Shown piece by piece: positions 12,551-24,193 of a stretch of DNA of 64,000 nt (position 1 is its first letter; each line of letters opens with the position of its first letter). The stretch covers positions 15,508,062-15,572,061 of the forward strand of contig CM055611.1 of assembly GCA_029379385.1 (NCBI GenBank), in the 5' to 3' direction. Source of the DNA: Quillaja saponaria. Taxonomy: Eukaryota > Streptophyta > Magnoliopsida > Fabales > Quillajaceae. Below the pieces are notes generated by a model. That model was not told the DNA's origin. It did no database searches and saw nothing but the letters and a program-made list of their open reading frames with translations. The position numbers were made by a program, and so were the translations under genes.

Positions 12551-12576
12551 GTTGAAGATCTTGTTCCTGGGTGAAA

Positions 12577-13875
12577 ATGGTGGATGCTAGTGATAGTGAT
12601 ACTGCTTCAGTGGAGTATGAATTCCAATACATAATCAACATTCCAGAGACGAAACACGAGGATCTCTGTATTTATAGGGTACCTCCCAACCTTCGTCAAG
12701 TGAACCCGAAAGCCTACACTCCTCAACTTGTTTCAATTGGTCCTTTTCACCACGGAAAGCCTCAATTCAAGGCCATGGAAACACAGAAAAAGAGATATTA
12801 TAATGAATTTCAGAAACGATTTAAGTCTGGCGGGTCTTTTGGTAAATTCAAAGATAACATTATAAAGACTGTACAGGATATCCGGAAGTGTTATGCAGAA
12901 AAATCCATGCTGGACGACGAGAAATTTGCTGACATGATTGAATTAGATGCTGTGTTCATTGTGGAGTTCTTCTTAAGGTTAAATGAAAAAGATCAACACA
13001 AAGATGATTATGTGTTGTCAACACTATGGTTGAAAGAAGGCATAGGTCTGGACTTGTTATTACTTGAGAATCAGCTTCCAATTAAAGTCTTGAATGAGTT
13101 ATATACATTTCTGGATGAAAAGGAATGCAGTACCTTCCTTGATCTTGCCCGTAAGTTTGAGTTTTTTCAACCACCCAATATGAAAATCTCAAAAACTACT
13201 GAGGCCGTGAAGCACTTAACAGACTTGCTAAGATGTTCCTACATTTCACCCGATTTTCGTCCTGACAACTCGAATGATTCTGATTATGGTATTTTGTATA
13301 GTGCAACGAAATTGCGGGACTCAGGGATAAGTTTCAAAGCTGTTCAAGAAAGGTACTTGCTTGATGTAGACTTCAAGAACAATTGCTGTCTATATTGGCC
13401 CTTAAGTTGGTTAACACGCGACAAGACTGCAAAAGCTCGTCTTGAAATTCCAAAATTGATTATAGAGGATGGAACAGAACGTGTGTTTCGGAATCTCATT
13501 GCATTTGAGCAGTGTCATTATCCCTATGCTCAATTTTACATCTGTGATTACGTTTCGCTTATTGATGGACTAATTGAAACTAAAGAAGATGTGGGTTTTC
13601 TTTTGGAAGAGAAAGTAATTGTTAATTATTTGGGAAGCAATGATGCAGTAGCAAAATTGGTTAACAGTCTTTCAAGAGAACTTATAGTAAGTTCAAGTTG
13701 CTACAAAGGAAGAATCAAAGGCCTCAATGAACACTATGAGAATCCTTTCAATCATACCATGGCGACCTTAAAAAGTGTATACTTCAAAGATCTGTGGAGA
13801 GCTAGTTCAACTATAGTTGGACTTGCTGTTCTGGCATTCACCTTTGTTAATTTTTTCCGAACTACCCTTAAATAA
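12577..13875 (+). CDS. DUF247 (UPF0481-type) membrane protein, copy 1
   Basis: An intronless frame of 432 residues. I start at ATG 12577, which matches the start of the paralogue at 52779; the frame is open two codons further but has no earlier ATG. The N-terminal DUF247 signature (CIYRVPPNLRQ, then AYTPQLVSIGPFHHG) lies at residues 31-60. A conserved LLLENQLP segment lies at 161-168 and the KLRDSGISFK block at 245-254. Near the end a hydrophobic helix (411-427, TIVGLAVLAFTFVNFF) is typical of the family's single C-terminal membrane anchor, and no signal peptide is evident. DUF247 proteins form large plant families of mostly unknown biochemistry; some members act in grass self-incompatibility and in asparagus sex determination. 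Nothing here shows which role, if any, this copy has. Confidence 0.9.
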   Translation: MVDASDSDTASVEYEFQYIINIPETKHEDLCIYRVPPNLRQVNPKAYTPQLVSIGPFHHGKPQFKAMETQKKRYYNEFQKRFKSGGSFGKFKDNIIKTVQDIRKCYAEKSMLDDEKFADMIELDAVFIVEFFLRLNEKDQHKDDYVLSTLWLKEGIGLDLLLLENQLPIKVLNELYTFLDEKECSTFLDLARKFEFFQPPNMKISKTTEAVKHLTDLLRCSYISPDFRPDNSNDSDYGILYSATKLRDSGISFKAVQERYLLDVDFKNNCCLYWPLSWLTRDKTAKARLEIPKLIIEDGTERVFRNLIAFEQCHYPYAQFYICDYVSLIDGLIETKEDVGFLLEEKVIVNYLGSNDAVAKLVNSLSRELIVSSSCYKGRIKGLNEHYENPFNHTMATLKSVYFKDLWRASSTIVGLAVLAFTFVNFFRTTLK

Positions 13876-14043
13876 GTCAAGAGCTTGTCTCAATTACTTT
13901 AAAGTTGGTAGTTGTTTGGAGTGTGTACGATATGTGTTGGATTATATTCATATGGGTGTGATATAAGTATTTAGCTTAGCTTATGAACTTCCTGTCCATG
14001 TGGTTTGTTCTATATTGTTAATGTAGTAAAGTTCTTCCTGTAA

Positions 14044-14049
14044 AATAAA
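14044..14049 (+). promoter_or_regulatory. Poly(A) signal of the first DUF247 gene
   Basis: AATAAA about 170 bases after the stop codon, conserved in position in the second copy (54333-54338). Confidence 0.5.
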
Positions 14050-14510
14050 TAATGCTACTCCATTACATTATCTGATCTTGATTCTTCAGTTTTATAATAA
14101 TATTGTTTTGGTCCTTTCTGTGTTATGATAAGCCTAGATGTAGCACACTTTTATTTGTGAGGGAATCACGTTATATTTTGTGTTAATATATATATTTTAC
14201 TTATATTTTGTGTAGATATTTTTTCATAATTTTTATCATATCTCAATTAAGAATTTGAGAAAAAATTTCGTAGAATATCGACCAGTAGTTCTATTGGTGG
14301 TAAACCGATATTATTATATTGTCAATCATTGCGGAGAGTTGTTGACATCCTTTAAATAAAAGAAATTAACCCACGTATTTGGATAAAGAAATCGTTGTGT
14401 TGATGTGTTGGATAAGAGGGGTACAAGTTTGTCCCAAAATTTTTATTACCTACTTTGTAGTTCCTACATTTATGTTTGATATTTTTCACTATGATTTGCA
14501 AGGGCATGCT

Positions 14511-15309
14511 TGCTCACAAACTATTCACTTGTATGATCCCCTTTTGCACCAAAATAAAATACGATCTGAAATGTACCAAAATGAGAAATTTTGTGTTCAT
14601 TGTAAATTTTAACTGTGTACAAGCTAGAATAAATGATTAATCTAAACAAAAGCTCTGATATGCTGAACCCAACAATGATAGGCCCATTTTGGTAGGGAGG
14701 AATCCACTCAAAGCCTCAGCCCAAGCCCTTACAGTCAGACAGAAGAAGCAGTGATTTCAGTGAACAAAATCGAGGAGGGATGGAAATGGAAGGAAGGCAA
14801 ACCTTGATGAAGTTGGTACGTGATGAGAAAAACACAAGGGTTGCTTGGAATTTTTCCTCTCTCCTTTTGCTTGTGCCTGTACGGTGAATTTGGATGTGAT
14901 GAGAGAAACACAAGGGCTGAATTTATTGGGATGGGCTTGCTGGTGGGTTGTGACTGAAGAAATTTCCTTTTATTGCTCAAATCCCATTTTGTCACAAAGG
15001 AAGAAGGTAAAACAAATGATATATGGGCTATAGCACCAAAGTAGGGTGAATTGTAAAAGGTGTTTATTTGCAAGATTCCAATCAGTGTTGATGTACACAT
15101 TGTTACACTGATTTCAAGCAGTTTCTGTTGAGGCTTGTTCTAGTTAAGTTGGATCTTTTGAGGGTAAAATACTAGTGTAAAATTGGGTTCATAAGAGATC
15201 CTGAATTGTTATATCTTTTACTGGTCGTATTACTACTTAAATTCTGTTTCTCGATCTTTATTAGCTCTTAACAGCAAAGGCAAATTGTCCTTTTTTTTTT
15301 TTTTTTTTT
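14511..15309. other. Interval between DUF247 copy 1 and FKBP-like pseudogene
   Basis: 14640-15110 is less AT-rich than the surroundings and contains two related phrases around GTGATGAGA(A/G)AAACACAAGGG. Open frames exist on both strands but none resembles a protein I know. It may be a remnant of a gene or transposon. Its identity is unknown to me. Confidence 0.35.
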
Positions 15310-15530
15310 GCACATCGATCTTCATTACCATTTGTAATATCCATGTACATAATATTACCCATTTCTTTCCCGTCCTCCCATATTATGTCAGTGCCTGCAA
15401 AAGAGTTAATTGACCAATTGCCAATGCCATCACTAGTTACAACATACAACTTTCTTCTTGTAATTATTTGGTTCTAAAATTATCACTTGCTTTTTCCATG
15501 AATTTCTTAATCTTACCTTCAAAGTTTCAA
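15310..15530 (-). pseudogene. FKBP-like paralogue fragment (one clear exon)
   Basis: On the minus strand, 15394 down to 15310 encodes a stretch beginning TDIIWEDGKEMGNIMYMDI. It is clearly related to exon 5 of the FKBP-like gene at 17277-19632 (NEIIWEEGTKTGAIWYLDI). It is preceded by a good acceptor (CTCTTTTGCAG). A possible relic of exon 4 with a GTAAG donor lies at ~15513-15530, but its frame contains a stop. The exon runs into a ~20-base A tract (T on the plus strand) where the intact gene has a short A-rich codon run, and no later exons are found. A broken duplicate is the simplest reading. Confidence 0.65.
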
Positions 15531-15639
15531 ATACGATGCACAACAATATTGCATGCCAAAATGACATACTTTTTCGTGAGGTAAGAATTTTGATTGTCTT
15601 ATCATGTTTATGAAAACAAATAAACATGTTATTTTGATT

Positions 15640-17276
15640 ATTCGATTAATGTCTCCCTTTACATATTGTACTGTCTTTTCAATTTATTTTTTTATTTTTA
15701 TCTTCCTAAATAAATATTTAATTTACTTAGATTTTTCTATTCTCCATCATTAATTTTACTACTATTTTCTTACAACAACTTTTCATAGTTTATAATAAAT
15801 ATTTATTAAGATTAGAAATTTATTTTATCTTACAGACTCATGCCTTTATAACTCTAAACATCTACCTTTTTATTTATCTGCTTCTAATCACTACTTGAAA
15901 ATTGAAAAGTTTAAATATTTTCTAGACTAAGAATGTGAAGCATTATTTATAATTCTAGATTAAATCATTAAATTAATCTATAAAGAAATTAAATTGTGCA
16001 TATGTCTCTTATTTCTTTCTCATTTAGTTATTAATGTCATTATTTTTTCTTTAAAATTAATAATATTCACCAAAAAAACTAAAAAATGTTAGAAGATGAA
16101 AGGGTTTTGCCTTTTATGACGACATACCTCTACCTTGTTGATTTTCGCTAGTTTCTAACCACCACTTGAACAATAAATTTTTTTGAGATTTCTTGAAATT
16201 AAAATTAAATTTTGCATTTGTCTTTTCATTTTCTCATCTAACATCAACATCTTACAATTTAAAGATGGAGATGTTAGAATCCCAACAAATTAAATAATTA
16301 GGCTATTCATAGTAGTTGTATACAAAGATCGTTGAATCTCAGTGGCACCAATTGTTTTTACTTAGTTTGGTAAGTTTTCTTGCTCTTTTTATTTTTGTTG
16401 GTTGATTGTTATTTGCTCAATCCTTTTTAAATTTTTAGTTTATAATTTTATGAGTTTGAATCCAATCTTAACATGTAACATATAAACTTCAAAACAAATA
16501 AAAATATGCAAATTGTGTAGATTTTTTTTTTTTTTTGGCCGGTTGCATTGCATGTTCTCATTTTTGATTTGCAGATATCACTTCTCATTTTGTTTGTATG
16601 ACTCTTAATGTCTAATATCAACATGTAGATATGATGAGAATTTAAAGAACAATTGAGAATTTTCATAAAATTTTGGCTACGATTCATTATTTTATGAATT
16701 CTAATTACTTTTTCTTCTATTTCATAGTTGTAGAAGAATCAAAAAGACCACAAAAAAAAAAAAAAAAGGACAAAGAAAGTGTTGAAACCAATCGACCTAA
16801 GAAGAAAGACCAATTTAATTTATATTATCAATTATGTTATTCAAATATATGGTGAAAGGAAGGTATAAAAAAAGTTTATATAAAGCCAATTATAAAATTA
16901 TTTTTTGAAAAAATTTGGACATGTGCACAAGTGTGTGTTTTCTAATTCTCTACAATGTGATTATAATGTTTGGACAATGATGACTAAGACATGTATTTAA
17001 TTTAGAGCATATTCATATGAATTGATAAGAATATTCTAACACTAAATTCATATAAAATTAGGAATGGATCCGAATCAAAGTTTATGGTTTTAAAACAAAA
17101 GGCAAATATTCTTTGTTGTGAATAACAATAGATAAGCAGAAGCTTGATCATAGTTATTAATTAAGCCAACGTTTATTACAACAAGCTATTGAGTTCTACA
17201 AATATCATATTATTATGCAAGCTTTCAACTCTGAAGAGAAACACAACATGTATTAGTGTCTAACTTCCGCCGTATT
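15640..17276. other. AT-rich interval, no gene recognised
   Basis: Long runs of A and T, with short open frames caused by low complexity. Homopolymer tracts occur at ~16522-16537 (T) and ~16750-16767 (A). The right end is the 3' UTR side of the FKBP-like gene. I see no conserved coding signal or RNA gene. Confidence 0.4.
17172..17177 (-). promoter_or_regulatory. Possible poly(A) signal of the FKBP-like gene
   Basis: AATAAA on the minus strand, ~100 bases after the stop codon at 17277-17279. Such words are common in AT-rich DNA, so this is only suggestive. Confidence 0.35.
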
Positions 17277-19536
17277 TTATTTTCCCGGCTTTATAATATT
17301 CAGCAATGTGAGATCATAAATCTTGTACTCTACCTTGTCCTCGCTATACCACTATTCAACACAAAAAAATAATGTCAATTTCTTATGTACAAAAAGAAGA
17401 AGAAGAATGATTTATTGTAGAATATAAAATGGAAAGGAAGAGAAATAGTAAAACACTATTTAAAAAGTAATGTGACATATAGACTCGCATACTATAATTT
17501 TAATAGGATCTTAGCGTCGTTTAATAGACTCGTTTAGGAATTTTTAAAAATTATTTTGTGACATTGTTATTTTAAAATTAAATAAGTAATATTTTTGCTA
17601 TCACAGTTTTCAAAAATTTACTGCATAATTTACACGATTCTATCATTGAGTGGGAAATCATATAAATAAATTCACAAAGCATTTTTGGGTTTGTTTCTGT
17701 TTTTGTTCGTAAAAAGAATGAAAATAAAGTATTTAGAAAACTTACTTGTTTATGATTATGAGGAATGACAAATCTTCTTGTTCCGTCCCGTTTCATTCCA
17801 TAAATTCCTTCTTCAAGTTCTGGATTCATAACTTGTGTATTAAATAAAAAGAAAATTACAAAATTTGGAAAATGAAATTTCTTTAAATTTTAATTAATTT
17901 CTGACCTGCAACATGGTTCTTTGCATGTTTATTCGTTCCCGGGATTATAGAGTATGGAGGAATATCGTGGGACTTCTTGTCGTCCAGGCCTGCGTAAGCC
18001 CTGTACTTAACATACAGCTGTGAAGGATTGTTGATTTAGTAAATTATATAGTCACTTCCAATCAACAAAAGTTAACATATTTATATAATCACTTCTTGGG
18101 TGGAAATTATAGATGTATAGAATTTGAATAGTTAATCGTACATAAATTAGATTAACTATTTGTTATTTTGGCTTAATGGTTAGATAGTATCCAAATTCAT
18201 TTATATATTTCCAATGGTCGCCTCTTCAATTGGGTCAATACTTAGTTTATATTTTAATTTATTTATTTACTTCATTAAATATTTAAATAATTTGATATTT
18301 TTCATTTTAATTTTATGCGCGGAGATGAGAACTTCAAATTAGGATCTCTTAAATGTTGCATTTCAAATTATAGAAAACTTACTTTGAATGGGTGTTATAT
18401 TAATCACCAATTTTAGAGAGAACCAAAGAGACTCACCTCATCTCCTTTTTCTGCACACTGATCACCCATACCATATTTAATATCCAGGTACCAAATAGCA
18501 CCCGTTTTTGTCCCTTCCTCCCATATTATTTCATTTCCTGCGAAGAAGAGTAAATTATATAATGAATGAGACACCCACAAAAAACAACAAATGTTGCAGA
18601 CGCATTTGTAGCACTAGAGGTAATTAAGATCTCTTTTTTCATTAGTATTGTATTTGTTCTATAATTTCGGAATTGGAATTATGTGAGTTGGTATGGGTTG
18701 AGCTCAGATCAGGTCTGATTTAAACAGACTCAATCTATTACCATTTTGGTAGGTGTATCCTAGTCAATATAGCATGTGTCTCTGCTCTGTATGTAATACG
18801 TACCTTCAATTGTAGGGAAAGATATCACACGGTTTCCTGTCAGATAAAACACATAGATAATACAAATACTAAATTTATAATTTTATTAATTTAATCAAAA
18901 TCATTCAAAGCTTGTTGAGTCACAATGACATTTACCATGAGTGATGCGACTTGCAACATAGTGCCGTTGATGCAATTTATTTATTCTGGCAATAAAACTA
19001 AATGTTAGTTAAATTATACTTTTTGTTGCCATAAACTTATACAAAATTTATTTTAGTCAGATTACTCTCAATTTGGTCAATTTAAATCATAAAATTTTAT
19101 TATTTTATTAATTCTAAATTTTAAACAAATTACTTTGCAATTAAGCTGTAATTTTCCGTAAATAAGGGCACAAAGTAATTTGTCTGTCAATGATCAATTA
19201 AATATCAGATATGTAAAATTAAATGACTTAATTTATCGTTACATCGATCATACTACCAAATTAAAATTAAAGAAACTAAAATAACTTTTGCATAAAACTA
19301 TATTTATATATTATATATGGATGGATTATAAAATTTAGTCAAAAATAAAATTTGTGAATGTTTGAAAAATGAAATGAAATTTTACATGAAAATAAGTAAT
19401 TAACTAACCTCTCATTTTTGAGGTTGTGATTGAAGTAGGAAGTCCTTAACTCTTGACGATAGAAGCTCCCAGCTTGTGGTGCAAGTGGTTGAAGAGATTT
19501 ATCTGAGAAAGTGTTGAATCGTTGCCATATAGGTTA

Positions 19537-19572
<36 letters not shown>

Positions 19573-19632
19573 GCACTTACAAGCTGGTCTGATTAAAGGT
19601 CTGATTAAAAGAGACGAAGAGAATTGAATCAT
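17277..19632 (-). CDS. FKBP-type peptidyl-prolyl isomerase-like protein, eight exons
   Basis: Exons by plus coordinates, read right to left: 19632-19581, 19502-19409, 18985-18936, 18836-18804, 18537-18437, 18017-17906, 17831-17746, 17351-17277. Every intron is GT..AG, all phases join, and the total is 603 bases (200 residues plus TAA). The N-terminus (MIQFSSSLLIRPLIRPA, then Arg/His/Ser-rich to ~75) resembles an organelle transit peptide. Residues ~88-197 look like a divergent FKBP fold: KGDELYVKYRAYAG (107-120), the hallmark GIYGMKRDGTRRFVIP (156-171) and a closing strand VEYKIYDLTLLNII (183-196). Several canonical pocket features (the FDS turn, the GYG after IPP) are absent, so isomerase activity is doubtful. 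The start is chosen because exon 1 has an in-frame ATG and a GTAAGT donor. A broken paralogous exon lies at 15.3 kb. Confidence 0.78.
19536..19573. repeat. (GA)n microsatellite in intron 1
   Basis: A nearly pure GA tract with one AAA interruption. It lies inside the first intron of the FKBP-like gene, reads as CT in the sense direction, and so supplies a long pyrimidine tract upstream of the acceptor at 19503. Confidence 0.9.
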
Positions 19633-19899
19633 TGCCACGGATTTTGGATGGCTGAAAGGGGTTTAAGCTTTAGCTTCTGATCTTTAGCTCTAGTGATAAA
19701 AGAGAGATCACTTAAATAAAGTAAATTTGTCTGGTTGGATTTGGTAGTCAAGGGACTCAAGTCATCTTTCATATTCAAGAGTCCACTTATATCTAGAGAT
19801 AATTTTATTACTAATAAAATTTTCATAGTTCCCACACTCTGTGGATCACATTAAATTTAGATTAGATCAGAATGTAAATTTGAATTAAAAAAATAATTA

Positions 19900-20690
19900 T
19901 CATATTTATTTACTTCAATTGCAGTTTCTTAAAGATAATAAACTACCAAGTTTAATTTTTCATTGTGTTTTGTTTGTTTGTAAGGGTAGCAATTATAGAT
20001 AATTAGCAGTTAGTCACGTGAAAAGACTCGTTCAATAAATAATTAGTAAAAAAAAATAAAAAAATCATCAATATTAAATTGTTTGCATACATGATACAAT
20101 AACTAACTTCTGGTCACTTTGGACAAGTCACTGACACGTGGCTATAAAAAAGAAGTGAATTAAAATAATTAATCGGATTAGCTCATGAGTAACTTGTTAA
20201 GAACTAAAATAGAATTTAACTTTTTTAGAAATAAGCTGATTTTAAAATTTATTTGGAGCTCGTTTAGTAAACTGAGTCGAGTTTAATTTATTCAAAGCTT
20301 TACTTGTTTAATGTTATTAATATATTCTATTTTTATATATAAGTTTATAATTATATAAAAGAAAAACATAATTTATAACATGTTTTAGTGATAAATTTTG
20401 AAGTGGTTATCTATTAAGTTTTGGGTTCAACTTTTCTTGATGGGCAATTTTGAATTTTGTTAAAACTCGGCTTGTTGCCATTACTACACAAAATATGGAC
20501 TTAAACACATTAATTACATGCAGAATTTAAAAATTAGATTATGTGATCTATTCAACATCTTAAAAACAAAATTAATGAAATATTTATAAAATGTATTGGT
20601 GTGAGGGAATTGTGTTGTAATAATGTTAAAATGAATTAGAATTTTTATTTTATTAATTAATAAACATTCATCAGTTGACATGGATATTTA
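19900..20690. repeat. Diverged duplicated block D, copy 2
   Basis: Runs parallel to 7380-8290, with shared TAGTCACGTGAAAAGACTC, GACACGTGGC and TACACAAAATATGGACTTAA. It ends at ATTAATTAATAAACATTCAT followed by the LINE remnant. No coding sequence. Confidence 0.65.
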
Positions 20691-20732
20691 TTTTTTGATT
20701 GAATGGAAAAAACAAGCAAGAAAAGAAACAAG

Positions 20733-20884
20733 CTAACAACTACTAATGGCGATTGAATGCTGCCAAGCAACTCCTACACTATCAACTTCAATAATTAAAT
20801 GGAAAGGAGGAGGAACATGCATCCACTCAAAAGAACCTTCAATGTGGTCCAACACCATATTTGCCAAATAGTCGGCTACTCTGT
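20733..20884 (-). pseudogene. LINE ORF2 RNase H domain, C-terminal part
   Basis: Minus strand. After the interrupting LTR the frame reads VADYLANMVLDHIEGSFEW and then HVPPPFHLIIEVDSVGVAW before a stop at 20733. This is the usual tail of the RNase H-like domain at the end of plant LINE reverse-transcriptase proteins. The upstream half lies at 23399-23870; the 2.5-kb insert between them is a solo LTR. Confidence 0.7.
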
Positions 20885-23398
20885 TGCCACACCCCCAAAT
20901 GGAGGTATGACTAGCCGGAGGATGGGTGCCCATACCCTCGTAACCCTGAATATTCAAGTAATATACATCACACCTTAGAAACACATTATAATTAAGACTA
21001 CCAAATTATTATAGAGTTAGAATAAAATCTAGTATCGACAATTAAACATAAATGATTGCTATAAATATTGGCAGAGGTTCTCCGTATGGTAGAACATATG
21101 CAAAACATATATAATCAACATGGTTACAAAGCCAATAGTAAAGTCTAATATCAGAATATATAGGGGAGCTCCGCTCCTGACAAAAACATATAATCACTAT
21201 AGCGAATTCAATATATATATATATATATATCAATAATGCATAACACCTAGAGTGACTGCAAGTGCCCTCCTTTATGCTCTAAGCGTACAATATCCAAGAT
21301 ATACCTTGCTGTAGTAGAGTTGGTAGATAGCAACTCTGTAGCGATTAACAACAGTTTCTTGGAAACTAAAAAAAAAAAAACAACCACAAAGGAAAGAGTG
21401 AGTCACAAGAACTTAGTGAGCGAATTATGTACCTTACGGGTACTAGCATCATACAACACATATATCATAGTTTAAAATGGTCATACGATCAAAACTCACT
21501 TAATTCACAATTTCAAAATAGCAAGCAAATCATGTAAGTAAACCAATAATTAAATAATCAAAGAGCCAACGAGTAACTCAACCCCGCACAACAGTATCTC
21601 CCCCCACCAGATATTTACGCCCTGCATAACAAGTGATTCTTTGTACACAAATCTATCCCACCGGGACTGAGCACTCCAATTGTTTTCAAAAAAATTGTCA
21701 GAATCAAAATAACTCATATCAACGTTCAAATTCAAATGGCTTAGGTGCACCTGGACTTTAATTTCGAAGATGAAAACCATTTCTCAAAAACTTTATATTG
21801 TTGGCCCTTATCACTCACATTCAATATCAATCACATATTATTGAATTAAATCACTGAAATGACTCATTTATTTATTTTTATTTTATAATATAACAATTCA
21901 AATACACTTATAGTTGCACCCAAAAATCTGATAATCATAAAGCATATAATTCACTCACTAGATCAAGGATGTGATTCGTTAGTACGTCTAGTTTGCGAAG
22001 GAATTGGAGTATCCTCAACACGCTCCGGAGCTGAAAATCACCAATTAATATATTGCTTAGTTTATTAATTTCATTATCACAGGTTTCTCCTTAATCATTA
22101 AATAAATAAATATTTATTAATTAAACTTCTCTGATTAAACTTAAGGAATTTATCATTTATATATTTAAATTGAGAATCTATCAATATTTTATTTTATATT
22201 TCTAAGTAAGCCTAAAAGAATTTATAACAATGTCACCCAACTACTTCCTTAACCCTTACCTAAATATGAATTTTACTTTCTTATTTCAATAATTAAATGT
22301 AAATATCATACATATGTTCATTATTGTTATTTCTTGATTCATAGTTTCACTAATTTGCCTTACATAATCAAGTTTTTCCTAACCCCCTAAACAACTAACT
22401 TCATTCTCACAATACCAATTATATATATATATATATCAAGTTCAGCAAAATTGCCCTTAGACTACCCTTTCAATCACACGGCCAGAACTACAATTAGTCC
22501 TTTGGCCAAGCTCATACAAGCATTACGGCAACCCCCTCTTTTACTACAACCTTCCAAGCTACGTATCTCAATTATAGGACATAAAAAACTCAAGAGCTCA
22601 CACCCCATCATCTGCTGCCCGTACACCACCATCCAAACAAAAATAACTCATCTCACATACCTTCTCCTCTCCTATTAAAGTTAGCCATAAGATAAAGAAA
22701 ACAAGATTTTTGGGACTTGCCACCAAACCACACAAAATAGGGCAGCAACAACTACTTTTCCTTCCCTTAATTTCATCAAACATCCACCCTAACATGGAAT
22801 AAGATTCAACAAGAAAAATTGGAACCCAAAGAATGAAACAGCTGCACTAAGCGAGAGCGTAGTCCAGTTTTCAGTTCCTAATCTCTATATTAACTTTGTT
22901 TTGTTCACAAAAAGGAAAAGAGAGACTTACCAACCACTTAAGCTTGTTGCCTACGAATTAACAAGTTTAAGGCTGAAAGAGAAAAGGAAAGATGAAATGA
23001 ACAGAGTGAATGTAATTGGCTTAACATAGCAAGGAAGGAAAAAGGAGAAACAATTAAGTCGGTCACAAAGAATGATAAAAGACATAAAAATCAATGAAAT
23101 ACTCAACTAATGGCTTGACTTTGTTCACTAGTTTGCGGTACGTATTTGCTCACTTTAATCATAATCCTGATTCTTTATCTTATTGTTTTATATATATATA
23201 TATATACACCATTTTCACCTAATAATATGACTATCATATAACAAATATAAATTTGATCAACCAATAAGGTGATAGATTTTAAATTCTAAGTTACGTAAGC
23301 TTTATATTATTTAATTATGGTCTTATTTTAACTTATCCCATGAAAATTCATGATTTATGTAATCATAATAATTTGCACTAAGGAATCGAGTTCTAACA
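20885..23398 (-). mobile_element. Solo LTR (2.5 kb) nested in a LINE
   Basis: On the minus strand it begins TGTTAGAACTCGATTCC at 23398 and ends GGGGGTGTGGCA at 20885, i.e. TG..CA borders. It is flanked by the 5-bp direct repeat TCTGT on the plus strand (20880-20884 and 23399-23403). Removing it rejoins the two halves of a LINE RNase H frame. No protein-coding domain is seen inside. Length, ends and absence of an internal region fit a solo LTR of a Ty3/gypsy element, perhaps a long-LTR chromovirus, but the lineage is a guess. It holds short (AT)n tracts at ~21210-21230, ~22420-22436 and ~23190-23207. Confidence 0.8.
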
Positions 23399-23870
23399 TC
23401 TGTTGCCTTCACGATGAATGTACGAAAGTTGGATTTCTCAATCTCGTGCTAACAAATCATGGATGTCACTAGAAGAGGCATAAATTCATTTAACTTGCAA
23501 GCTTCATTGTTAACCATATGGAGAATCACATTAGAGTTTACTTCAGCAACAACCTTCCTGAATCCTTTGTCCTAAATAGCTAGTAAACCTAGCCTCAGAG
23601 TCCATAATTCGGTTTAAGCGAAACTGCACTAACCAATATTTCTACCAATCTCGAATAGCCAGTTGCCTTGGCTATTTCGAATAACTCCAACTACCCTAGC
23701 CATGCTTGGATTACCTAGAAGCTCCATCAGTATTGAGCTTGACCCAGTCCTTTGGGGATATTTTCCAATGCAACCAAGTTGTAACTGTTGATTTATTAGG
23801 AGAAAGAAGTCTAATGGATTCTTCAGTGAAATCAATCTCCATGTACTTCAAATAACCTCCTTAGGAGAAG
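23399..23870 (-). pseudogene. LINE ORF2 RNase H domain, N-terminal part
   Basis: The minus strand carries a frame with GNPSMARVVGVIRNSQGNWL, the typical start of the RNase H-like domain of plant LINEs. It continues in a shifted frame with a KGFRKVVAEVNS-like strand and a segment ending in codons for HREGNR at the LTR insertion point. Several stops and frameshifts show it is dead. The left half is at 20733-20884. Confidence 0.7.
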
Positions 23871-23893
23871 GAGACCAGCCTTCCTTATCTTGG

Positions 23894-24193
23894 AAATATA
23901 TCTTTGATCAGAAGGAGATGAATTTGAGGGAGCGTAAATAGATTGAACTATTGGAGGATTATGATTATTCAATTTCTTATCATCCAGGTGAAGCAAATAT
24001 GGTTGTTAATGCTCTGAGTATAAAGTCTTTGGGTAGTTTATCTCATTTGGCAGTTATACTTAGTTAGGTAATCAAAGATTTGCAGCAATGCATGGCTAAT
24101 GGAGTTAGGTTTGAAGTGTCTCCTTAAGGGATATTGCTAGCTTATATTCAAGTGAAGTCCACTTTTGTTGAAGCTGTAAAAGCAGGACAAGAT
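23894..24193 (+). pseudogene. Chromovirus-type Ty3/gypsy pol fragment
   Basis: One hundred codons in a single frame with three internal stops. The reading contains EDYDYSISYHPGEANMVVNA, the usual end of the chromovirus RNase H domain, followed by a stretch resembling the linker to integrase (MANGVRFEVS, then GILLAYIQVKST). No ends, LTRs or flanking pol regions are found, so this is an isolated scrap lying directly against the LINE remnant. Confidence 0.7.

Larger units (their letters stand above)
12181..14510 (+). repeat. Large direct duplication, copy 1 (DUF247 unit)
   Basis: This segment and 52259-54593 are direct duplicates: promoter, leader, coding sequence, 3' UTR and ~400 bases of 3' flank can all be followed in both. 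Upstream similarity starts at the ATGTGTGTCATGTGACC phrase and downstream similarity runs to CTATGATTTGCAAGGG. In the second copy, similarity stops exactly where an LTR begins. Confidence 0.85.

Noticed and set aside
12571..12576. Two extra N-terminal codons for DUF247 copy 1
   Set aside because: The first of these codons is GTG; the first ATG is at 12577 and matches the paralogue's start.
12312..12590. Open frame upstream of and overlapping the first DUF247 gene
   Set aside because: It spans the probable 5' UTR intron and leader, is low complexity, and is not conserved as a frame in the second copy.
14735..15100. 121-residue minus-strand frame
   Set aside because: No recognisable domain, biased composition, and overlapping frames on both strands; not enough to call a gene.
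20885..23398. Protein-coding gene inside the 2.5-kb insert
   Set aside because: Frames such as 21550-21780 and 22451-22678 have no domain; the TG..CA ends and target duplication explain the segment as an LTR.
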